Shown here piece after piece: positions 7,268-12,205 of a stretch of DNA of 12,205 bases; positions within the stretch are counted from its first letter, which is position 1, and each line of letters opens with the position of its first letter. The notes beneath the pieces were generated by a model. That model worked only from the letters and a program-made list of their open reading frames with translations, had not been told where the DNA came from and ran no database searches. The translations under genes and the position numbers were made by a program. The stretch lies in the NCBI GenBank assembly GCA_030619215.1, contig JAUXBV010000038.1:1-12205 (forward strand), written 5' to 3'. This DNA is from Fibrobacterota bacterium. GTDB lineage: Bacteria > Fibrobacterota > Chitinivibrionia > Chitinivibrionales > JANQEN01.

Positions 7268-7918
7268 ATGTTACAAGCACAATATTTGTTAATACGAATC
7301 CCGGCAATTCTCATAGCGCTGACTGTTCATGAGTATGCCCATGGTTATGTAGCCTGGAAGAAAGGTGATAATACAGCAAAAAATAGTGGGAGGCTAACAT
7401 TCAATCCAATTGCACATCTTGATATATTTGGGACGTTAATGCTTTTTTTTGGCCCTTTTGGTTGGGCCAAACCAGTGCCGGTAAACCCAATGAATCTTGA
7501 CAATCCCAAGAGAGATATGATATATGTTAGTGCTGCAGGGCCTTTATCTAATATTATACTTGCAGTACTATTTGGACTGGTTTTTCGTTTTCTCACATCC
7601 TCCGGAGCAATTACATCATATTCTTCTCTCTTTTTAGTATTTTTGCAATTTTGTATAATCATTAACATTGGATTATCCTTTTTCAATCTTATTCCCATAC
7701 CACCCCTTGACGGATCAAATATTCTCATGGGGCTTCTGCCATCGGAAAGGATTGGTTCATACCTTAAGTTTATTCAGCACGCTCCTAAAATTTTATTGGG
7801 TTTACTTGTTGCTGAATGGATGTTTCACATACCCCTATTTTCAACTTTAATCAATCCATTCTGGATTCCTTATTTTAATTTCTGGCAATTTATCATTCTC
7901 GGCGGAAAGGTAATGTAA
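7268..7918 (+). CDS. M50 family site-2-type protease (YwhC/Rip2-like membrane metalloprotease)
   Basis: A 216-residue membrane protein, the usual size for the minimal bacterial S2P group. HEYAH (His21, Glu22, His25) is the HExxH zinc and catalytic motif in the first membrane segment. It is followed by the conserved GRLTFNPIAHLDIFGTLML and FGWAKPVPVNP blocks. AAGPLSNIILAVLFG and FFNLIPIPPLDGS follow, with Asp148 as the third zinc ligand. There is no PDZ domain. Family members cut transmembrane segments of other proteins inside the membrane, often releasing regulators; the substrate here is unknown. The start is constrained by an in-frame TAG nine bases upstream. No good ribosome-binding site is visible, and TATACT directly precedes the ATG. 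The heptose kinase starts one base after its stop, so the two are co-transcribed. Confidence 0.93.
   Translation: MLQAQYLLIRIPAILIALTVHEYAHGYVAWKKGDNTAKNSGRLTFNPIAHLDIFGTLMLFFGPFGWAKPVPVNPMNLDNPKRDMIYVSAAGPLSNIILAVLFGLVFRFLTSSGAITSYSSLFLVFLQFCIIINIGLSFFNLIPIPPLDGSNILMGLLPSERIGSYLKFIQHAPKILLGLLVAEWMFHIPLFSTLINPFWIPYFNFWQFIILGGKVM
7904..7910 (+). promoter_or_regulatory. Ribosome-binding site selecting the GTG start of the heptose kinase
   Basis: GGAAAGG, inside the last codons of the protease gene, lies nine bases before the GTG at 7920 and supports this non-ATG start. Confidence 0.6.
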
Positions 7919-7919
7919 C

Positions 7920-8924
7920 GTGAGCACATTTACAGTTTTATCTGAAAGATTAAAAGAGATTGCCGGCAATTTTAATAGTGCGAAGATCATGGTAATTGGT
8001 GATATCATGATTGATGAATATATGTGGGGAAGTGTGGATCGCATTTCACCGGAGGCGCCGGTCCCCATAGTGGCCGTGGATGAGGTTACCACCCGGCTGG
8101 GTGGTGCTGCAAATGTTGTACAGAACCTCAGCAAGATGGGGGTAACGCCGGTACTTGTTTCAGTTTGTGGGGATGACTACAACGGGAAGCAGCTAAGTAA
8201 AATGCTGTCAGGTATTAAATGCTCCTCAGAATATGTGTATAAGTCACACAACAGGCCTACAACAATAAAAACACGTATTATGGCCAGGCAACAGCAGGTA
8301 GTCAGGGCTGACCGGGAATTGTGCGGCGACCTGATCGGCGATGAATTAAAGGAAATTTTGAAGAATTTTGAAAAGGCACTTTCGGGAGTTAACGGGGTAG
8401 TTATATCTGATTATGGTAAAGGAGTAATATGCCCTGTATTTTTAGAAAACATTATTACCGCCTGTAACGAAAAGAACATTTTTATTGCTGTAGATCCCAA
8501 AGAGCGCCATTTTGAGTTCTATAAAGGTGTTACGGTTATTACACCGAACCTGAGAGAAGCCCACACAGCTCTTGGCATTCCGTATAACAAAAATATTCCT
8601 GACGAGCAGATTGAGATGATCGGATGGCAGATTATTAATAAGCTGAAGATTTCATATCTGATATTAACCTTAAGTGACCGGGGTATGGCCCTTTTGGAAA
8701 GTAAAGATAAACGTTTTACCCACCTTTCTACTGTTGCGAAAGAGGTATATGATGTAACAGGAGCCGGCGATACGGTGATCAGTATATTTTCTGCTGCAAT
8801 GATATGCGGGGCTTCACCCAGGGAAGCTGCTTTTATAGCAAATCACGCTGCCGGGCTTACGGTCAGTGAGATCGGGACTGCATCAGTGGACGTCGATTCA
8901 TTATTGAAAGCCTGTCAAAAATAA
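7920..8924 (+). CDS. rfaE1: D-glycero-beta-D-manno-heptose-7-phosphate kinase (HldE N-terminal/RfaE1 type)
   Basis: A 334-residue PfkB-family sugar kinase that starts with GTG. It phosphorylates heptose 7-phosphate at C1 in ADP-heptose synthesis for the LPS core, in the cytoplasm. Visible landmarks are KIMVIGDIMIDEYMWGSVDRISPEAP at the N-terminus (about residues 22-46), RLGGAANVVQNL (about 60-70), VVISDYGKGV, VDPKERHFEFY, TPNLREAH, and the ATP-site/catalytic signature VTGAGDT with Asp284 as the expected base. Length and content match the kinase half of HldE only; no cytidylyltransferase domain follows, so the partner (RfaE2-type) must be encoded elsewhere. It is probably expressed with the upstream protease. 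RfaE1 and HldA are equivalent names for this stand-alone kinase. Confidence 0.9.
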   Translation: MSTFTVLSERLKEIAGNFNSAKIMVIGDIMIDEYMWGSVDRISPEAPVPIVAVDEVTTRLGGAANVVQNLSKMGVTPVLVSVCGDDYNGKQLSKMLSGIKCSSEYVYKSHNRPTTIKTRIMARQQQVVRADRELCGDLIGDELKEILKNFEKALSGVNGVVISDYGKGVICPVFLENIITACNEKNIFIAVDPKERHFEFYKGVTVITPNLREAHTALGIPYNKNIPDEQIEMIGWQIINKLKISYLILTLSDRGMALLESKDKRFTHLSTVAKEVYDVTGAGDTVISIFSAAMICGASPREAAFIANHAAGLTVSEIGTASVDVDSLLKACQK

Positions 8925-9044
8925 ATAATTTTTTTGCGTCGATTTATAATAATTATTTATGGACGTGCCTAAAAAATTCAAAAAAACCATCAAATAGACA
9001 AAATACAAGCATATTTCCCCCGGGATTTATATCAATTTATACTA

Positions 9045-9074
9045 TTGCATTTAAAAAGAGGAACAACATATTTT
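9045..9074 (+). promoter_or_regulatory. Candidate promoter of the tRNA gene
   Basis: TTGCAT (9045-9050) and TATTTT (9069-9074) are separated by 18 bases. Transcription would begin about ten bases before the tRNA 5' end. The boxes are moderate matches in AT-rich DNA. Confidence 0.4.
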
Positions 9075-9089
9075 ATAGCGTCTTTTTCA

Positions 9090-9163
9090 GGGCCCATAAC
9101 TCAGTTGGTTAGAGTAGCGGACTCATAATCCGTTTGTCCTAGGTTCGAGTCCTAGTGGGCCCA
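9090..9163 (+). tRNA. tRNA with anticodon CAT (Ile2 or elongator Met)
   Basis: A complete cloverleaf of 74 bases. The acceptor arms GGGCCCA/TGGGCCC pair perfectly and the discriminator is A9163. The D-stem is ACTC/GAGT with an AGTTGGTTA loop. The anticodon stem GCGGA/TCCGT (one G-T pair) closes the loop CTCATAA, with anticodon CAT at 9124-9126. The T-arm is CTAGG-TTCGAGT-CCTAG. The 3' CCA is not encoded. The D-loop and long elongator-type acceptor pairing exclude initiator tRNA. CTCATAA occurs in both tRNA-Ile2 (C34 modified to lysidine by TilS) and elongator Met, so identity is open; Ile2 is slightly favoured by resemblance to known Ile2 sequences. Confidence 0.93.
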
Positions 9164-9195
9164 TTATGAATCATTGAAATTAAAGGGAGAGTTAA

Positions 9196-9348
9196 TTGCA
9201 GCATATTGGGGCTGTTAAGCCATATTTGAATTCATATCGACGAAAACATAAAAAAGCTTTTTTATATAAATTACAAATCTCAGAAGCATCCTTTACAATA
9301 GGATGCTTTCTTATTTTAATGCCTGTTTATTTAATGGGGGATTCATGA
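9196..9348 (+). CDS. Possible 50-residue small protein or leader peptide upstream of the COG1579 gene
   Basis: A TTG at 9196 follows AAAGGGAG (9182-9189) with about six bases spacing, a strong Shine-Dalgarno sequence. The frame stays open for 50 codons and its TGA (9346-9348) overlaps the ATG of the COG1579 gene as ATGA, the layout of translational coupling. The product would be basic in the middle (YRRKHKKAFLYK) and hydrophobic at the end (FTIGCFLILMPVYLM), resembling a single membrane segment. Against it, the start is non-ATG, the length is short, and the frame runs through a strong terminator hairpin, which is unusual for coding DNA. Not recognised as any known family; low confidence. Confidence 0.25.
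   Translation: MQHIGAVKPYLNSYRRKHKKAFLYKLQISEASFTIGCFLILMPVYLMGDS
9284..9318 (+). terminator. Intrinsic terminator downstream of the tRNA
   Basis: AAGCATCCT (9284-9292), loop TTACAAT, AGGATGCTT (9300-9308): a perfect 9-bp stem followed by TCTTATTTT. It lies 121 bases after the tRNA and before the COG1579 ribosome-binding site, so it likely ends tRNA transcription or attenuates read-through into the next gene. Confidence 0.7.
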
Positions 9349-10082
9349 GCAACGATTTTAAAAAACTTTTAGAGCTTCAGAAGATTGACCTTAGAATTAT
9401 TGAACAGGAAAAATCAAAAGAAGAATACCCAAAAACGGTTGAAAGCCTTGAGAAACTTATTTCAGATGCTAAAGCGTCCATAGAAAATAGTGAGAGTAGA
9501 CTGGATGAGGTTCGCATAGAGAAGAAAGCTGTTGAAGAGCAGAAAACGAATGCAAAACTTTCTCTGGAAAAAAGCCAGGAACGTCTCAATTCTGTAAAGA
9601 CCAACAGGGAATATGATGCTGTTCATACTGAGATCGAAACGCATAAAAATATTTCGTCTTCTGCGGATAAGAAAATACAGAGGTTATCAGATGATATAGA
9701 AACGGTTGAGGGTGAATTGAATGAAGCTAAAAGTGAGTATGATAAAATAGTAGAAGAAAATCAGCCTCAAATTGACGAACTAAAAGCTAAAATTGCTACT
9801 ATTGACTCTGCTATCGCTGAGGTTGTTTCCGAAAGGGATGGCCTGATCCCTGACATTAACAAACGCTACGTACGCACGTATGATCATATTCGTATCGGCA
9901 GGAAGAGAGGAATGGTCATAGGTATTGTTGAAGGGACACATGGAAACTGTGCCATCTGTTATCAGAAACTTCAGCCCCAGGTTGTTAATCAGGTGAGAAA
10001 AGGGAATGACCTTGTATTCTGCCAGAGCTGCGGCTCTATTCTTATTTGGAAAGCATTTGTTGATGATGAGGCCGGCGAGTAG
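9345..10082 (+). CDS. COG1579 coiled-coil protein with C4 zinc ribbon (zf-RING_7), predicted nucleic-acid binding
   Basis: A 245-residue protein from the ATG at 9345, preceded by GGGGG at 9336-9340. The in-frame ATG at 9303 lies inside a terminator hairpin and lacks a ribosome-binding site, so it is rejected. Residues about 5-175 are a long antiparallel-type coiled coil (LLELQKIDLRIIEQE at the start, and the conserved SVKTNREYDAVHTEIE turn). The C-terminal zinc ribbon has Cys202, Cys205, Cys226 and Cys229 (CAIC and CQSC) with the family stretch GNCAICYQKLQPQVVNQV and SCGSILIW. The family is widespread and binds nucleic acid or ribosome-related partners by prediction; the exact role is not settled. 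No neighbour clarifies it here. Confidence 0.88.
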   Translation: MSNDFKKLLELQKIDLRIIEQEKSKEEYPKTVESLEKLISDAKASIENSESRLDEVRIEKKAVEEQKTNAKLSLEKSQERLNSVKTNREYDAVHTEIETHKNISSSADKKIQRLSDDIETVEGELNEAKSEYDKIVEENQPQIDELKAKIATIDSAIAEVVSERDGLIPDINKRYVRTYDHIRIGRKRGMVIGIVEGTHGNCAICYQKLQPQVVNQVRKGNDLVFCQSCGSILIWKAFVDDEAGE

Positions 10083-10438
10083 GACAGTTCTTTAGGAATT
10101 TTTAGGGCCTGTCAATTTATTTGTAATTTAAAATAACGTTCCAGAAAGGCTTTCGTTTTGAACTATAATACCTACTTGACACTTTCAAAATGAGAGCCTT
10201 TCTGTGTTGTTTGATGAAAATTGGAACCTACCATATTTCAATCTCTTCCGCCGCCGCCTTTTGTACGCTTTTAATTTTTACGGACTTAATTACTGTTACA
10301 TACTAGACATTTATATTTCAACACACCGAAATCTCTTTCTTGAAAAAAGTCCCGTTACTATTATTTCTAGCGTCTTTTGTTGTAAAGATAGATTCTTACA
10401 AATCATAATAAAAAACTCTTACTATTCGCCCCCGCCTC
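10083..10438. other. AT-rich spacer between housekeeping and accessory regions
   Basis: A 356-base gap between convergent genes. It contains one inverted-repeat element (10142-10204, listed separately). A weak GACAG/CTGTC pairing directly follows the COG1579 stop. I see no convincing ORF, RNA gene or transposase fragment in the rest (10205-10438). The 85-codon + strand ORF at 10204-10461 has no recognisable motifs, no ribosome-binding site and a Phe/Ile/Tyr-heavy composition typical of random AT-rich DNA. Confidence 0.6.
10142..10204. repeat. 63-bp inverted-repeat element (21-base arms, 21-base loop)
   Basis: The arm 10142-10162 (begins CAGAAAGGCT, ends TTTTGAA) pairs with 10184-10204 (begins TTCAAAA, ends AGCCTTTCTG) with only two mismatches. 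The loop 10163-10183 contains TATAAT and TTGACA, but in reverse order for a + strand promoter. The element sits 60 bases after the COG1579 stop, between two convergent transcripts. It could be a bidirectional terminator, although neither side has a good T-tract, or a MITE-like remnant marking an insertion boundary. Confidence 0.6.
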
Positions 10439-11725
10439 TCATTCTGTGCCCTTCCATCTGAACGCGCGACGGAAACCAAACTGCTCAGCTTCAGCAACTG
10501 TCTCAACATACATCTCATGTCTTTCTCTTTCGACCACGGTGTTATCGTACTGCTGGTCAAAGGGTAGATGATATATCTTTTCTCCGGTCCTCCTAGATAT
10601 GTTGCACTTGATAGATGGATACCTATCGAGCGGGCAGTTCTCAACATACTTTACACCAAGAGCATCAGCAAACTCTTTGCTGGTCTTGGAAAGAAAGGTA
10701 GACGTATGGAAGCATGGCACGATATGTTCTCTTCCAAGGAGGTCTGGGAACAGTTCCATCTGGCCTTTGGAGGTATAACGTTGCTGAATGTAGTACATTA
10801 CGGTAGTGCCGAATAGCTGGTTTATGTGTTTCTCGTGAATCATTTTCGTCTTAGCCCAGTATTTGCATTGAACAACTTCTACACGTCCATCCTTCTTACA
10901 GATGAGGTCACGTCCTAGGTCTTCCAACCCTTTGAATATACCTTGATAATAGACATCGAAGCCGTTCCTCTCGTATAGATAGCCCACATAACGCTCATAG
11001 TCTCTGCCAATCTGCCAAGACCGCTTGCGTCGGTTCCAGTAATTGTCAAGTGCTCGCTGATACTTCTCCACATTTGGGAGATTGTTGTATTCATCCGGCG
11101 TTAGCCAGTCGCGAGCTCGGTCATAGTCGCTGACATCATCGCCTTCCTCATCGGTATCTGTCTTCCCCAGCAGTTCAGCAAGCAGCTCATCGACATCATC
11201 TTCCTTAAAGTCAGTCAGCCAAGGGAAGAGGGCTTCATAGTAGTCAAGGAGATATTTGGTCACAAGGGATAACTTCTCGAGGCGCCGCTTATCTTTCTTA
11301 CACTTACGTACTATATCTGCGGACTTGTGTGCGGGTGGCGACTTCCTGTCCATATAGTCGGCGAGCTTCTCGTCCCGCAAAACCAAGTAGTCTGCCCAAG
11401 CAGAAGCAAGCCAGGGGAATCCCTTTGTTTTCTCATCAAGCAAGGTCTCTGCGGCTTCTCGGTCGGTGCGTTTCAGCGAAGATACGAAATCCCGCAATTC
11501 CAGCAGGTCTTTCTTCTCGGCGGCGAGTTGCGTGCGCTCCGACTTCAGGCTTACCTTTGTAGCACGAAGATACTCTTCGATTATTTTCTTTGAGTTAGTC
11601 GCATTGCGTCGAATGCGCGTGTCCAGGGATGACCTGAATTCATCAAGTTCCGACTTGAGTTCCTCAAACTGCGCTATCTTCTTTTCAAGTTCCGAGTACT
11701 TTCTGTCAAACTCCGCAGCGTACAT
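10439..11725 (-). CDS. Mrr-family restriction-endonuclease-like nuclease with N-terminal coiled coil and C-terminal sunset-like domain
   Basis: A 428-residue protein from the ATG at 11725, chosen because AGGA lies seven bases upstream; a TTG at 11731 lacks spacing for that site. Residues about 3-88 are a coiled coil rich in Glu/Lys, followed by a helical acidic region to about 205. Residues about 238-350 form an Mrr_cat-type PD-(D/E)xK core. It is seen as GRDYERYVGYLYERNGFDV with Glu244, GLEDLGRDLI with Asp273, and VEVVQCKYW with Gln286 and Lys288 (the D-QxK signature). Such nucleases cut DNA, often modified or foreign. Residues about 370-426 (YPSIKCNIS, GEKIYHLP, YDNT, EAEQFGFRRAFRW) resemble the small sunset domain found after several nucleases. 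Codon use looks more GC-rich than in the genes to the left, suggesting transfer. A membrane zinc-ribbon gene lies nine bases upstream. Role in defence is inferred. Confidence 0.82.
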   Translation of the reverse strand: MYAAEFDRKYSELEKKIAQFEELKSELDEFRSSLDTRIRRNATNSKKIIEEYLRATKVSLKSERTQLAAEKKDLLELRDFVSSLKRTDREAAETLLDEKTKGFPWLASAWADYLVLRDEKLADYMDRKSPPAHKSADIVRKCKKDKRRLEKLSLVTKYLLDYYEALFPWLTDFKEDDVDELLAELLGKTDTDEEGDDVSDYDRARDWLTPDEYNNLPNVEKYQRALDNYWNRRKRSWQIGRDYERYVGYLYERNGFDVYYQGIFKGLEDLGRDLICKKDGRVEVVQCKYWAKTKMIHEKHINQLFGTTVMYYIQQRYTSKGQMELFPDLLGREHIVPCFHTSTFLSKTSKEFADALGVKYVENCPLDRYPSIKCNISRRTGEKIYHLPFDQQYDNTVVERERHEMYVETVAEAEQFGFRRAFRWKGTE

Positions 11726-11734
11726 GGTCAAATC

Positions 11735-12127
11735 CTAATCGAGAGAGAGAGATTCGATTTCCGTAAGGTTAAGTTCACTGGACTTTATGAGAAAGCGGCA
11801 ACGAGGATAGTTAGGGCAACCAAGTATCTTACCATAGTACCCAGTGTTCCTGACGGTTAGAGTGTCCCCGCATTTTGGGCAGATACTGATATTCCTCTCA
11901 CCTTCTCTGATAACCGCAAGACTATTATTGAACATCTTCCTAGTCTGATCGAAAGAAGACCTCGGTTCTGTCTGCTCAATCAGCACTGCTCTACCTAGAA
12001 TCTCATCAAGCTTTGGCATCAAGCCAGCTGACTTTTTCTCTTCCCGTTTCTCTGCCAATTTTTCCGAAATCCATCCCATCACCCAGATGGCACAAACGAG
12101 CGCCGCAATTACCAGCAGTGTTTCCAT
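11735..12127 (-). CDS. Membrane-anchored topoisomerase-type C4 zinc-ribbon protein
   Basis: A 130-residue protein. Residues 3-19 (TLLVIAALVCAIWVMGW) form one membrane segment, followed by a basic helix (SEKLAEKREEKKS) that places the rest in the cytoplasm by the positive-inside rule. Residues 83-113 carry Cys83, Cys86, Cys104 and Cys110 in CPKCGDTLTVRN, GYYGKILGC and NYPRCRF. This is the pattern of the zf-C4_Topoisom zinc ribbon that binds single-stranded DNA at the C-terminus of bacterial topoisomerase I. No topoisomerase domain is present. Its stop TAG overlaps the ribosome-binding region of the nuclease gene, so the two are one operon and the products likely act together. In many genomes this ribbon is fused directly to Mrr-type nucleases; here the parts are split. 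AGGA before the ATG is about 11 bases away, inside the last codons of a possible upstream gene. Confidence 0.8.
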   Translation of the reverse strand: METLLVIAALVCAIWVMGWISEKLAEKREEKKSAGLMPKLDEILGRAVLIEQTEPRSSFDQTRKMFNNSLAVIREGERNISICPKCGDTLTVRNTGYYGKILGCPNYPRCRFLIKSSELNLTEIESLSLD

Positions 12128-12129
12128 GT

Positions 12130-12204
12130 TTACTTGTTTCCTATATATCTTTTATAAAAATCATTATTCATTATTTCCATAGCAATTTTATTAGCATTCA
12201 TTAA
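12130..12204 (-). CDS. Possible 3' end of a further upstream gene, cut by the window edge
   Basis: On the minus strand an open frame enters from the window edge and reads LMNANKIAMEIMNNDF, then YKRYIGNK, ending in TAA at 12130-12132. This is only two bases before the ATG of the zinc-ribbon gene. That spacing, and the placement of the zinc-ribbon ribosome-binding site inside these codons, fits the end of an operon partner. With 24 visible residues no family can be named, and an AT-rich chance frame is possible. Confidence 0.35.
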   Translation of the reverse strand, partial: LMNANKIAMEIMNNDFYKRYIGNK

Positions 12205-12205
12205 A

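Noticed and set aside
9248..9265. Perfect 18-bp palindrome ATAAAAAAGCTTTTTTAT as an operator or terminator
   Set aside because: It is an A-tract/T-tract palindrome without a loop in AT-rich DNA; the real terminator-like hairpin is at 9284-9308.
9303..9344. ATG at 9303 as the start of the COG1579 protein
   Set aside because: It lies in the right arm of a terminator hairpin and lacks a Shine-Dalgarno sequence; 9345 has GGGGG before it and matches the family N-terminus.
10163..10183. TATAAT and TTGACA boxes inside the inverted repeat, as a promoter
   Set aside because: On the + strand the -10-like box precedes the -35-like box, and no suitable partner lies 17 bases from either in the right direction.
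9090..10438. The tRNA as the attachment site of an island carrying the nuclease operon
   Set aside because: I found no second copy of the tRNA 3' end downstream and no integrase; the COG1579 gene also lies between the tRNA and the operon.
10083..10438. RNase P RNA or another structured ncRNA downstream of the COG1579 gene
   Set aside because: The gap lacks the conserved RNase P core motifs and is mostly low-complexity AT-rich DNA.
1..12205. CRISPR array or retron-type element
   Set aside because: No regularly spaced repeat series, Cas gene or reverse transcriptase is present in any frame.

Overview
The window most likely comes from a Gram-negative bacterium of the Fibrobacterota (Fibrobacter/Chitinispirillum side). 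Three things point there. The first gene belongs to the TIGR02147/DUF4423 family, which is expanded in Fibrobacter. Two exported proteins end in tails that look like type IX secretion (T9SS type A) sorting domains. A heptose kinase of LPS-core biosynthesis implies an outer membrane. The phylum is inferred from gene content and was not tested by a search.

Region 1 (168-5459, + strand) is a four-gene, probably co-transcribed cell-surface cluster. It holds a TIGR02147-type putative regulator, a lipoprotein with carboxypeptidase-regulatory-like and leucine-rich repeats, an aryl-sulfate sulfotransferase family protein with a signal peptide and sorting tail, and a two-repeat DUF1566 protein with the same kind of tail. 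A small hairpin overlaps the end of the last gene.

Region 2 (5460-7267) begins with a decayed minus-strand fragment of an IS200-like/RAYT transposase, not predicted by ordinary ORF calling. The remnant runs up to the start of a membrane-anchored NodB-type polysaccharide deacetylase that carries an unusual N-terminal Cys/His zinc-binding module. A long imperfect palindrome with internal direct repeats (7084-7133) follows and resembles a REP-type element.

Region 3 (7268-10082) is mostly housekeeping. It contains an M50 site-2-type protease, a monofunctional heptose-7-phosphate kinase one base downstream, a tRNA with anticodon CAT, a possible 50-codon small ORF, a clear intrinsic-terminator hairpin, and a COG1579 coiled-coil/zinc-ribbon protein.

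Region 4 (10083-12205) looks like accessory DNA. An AT-rich spacer with a 63-bp inverted-repeat element precedes a minus-strand operon of higher apparent GC. The operon encodes a membrane-anchored topoisomerase-type zinc-ribbon protein and, nine bases downstream, an Mrr-family nuclease with an N-terminal coiled coil and a C-terminal sunset-like domain. The reading frame of a further upstream gene may run off the window end. This is the best candidate for an undescribed system, plausibly a membrane-tethered anti-phage or anti-plasmid DNA-targeting unit. The assignment rests on domain content and gene order only.
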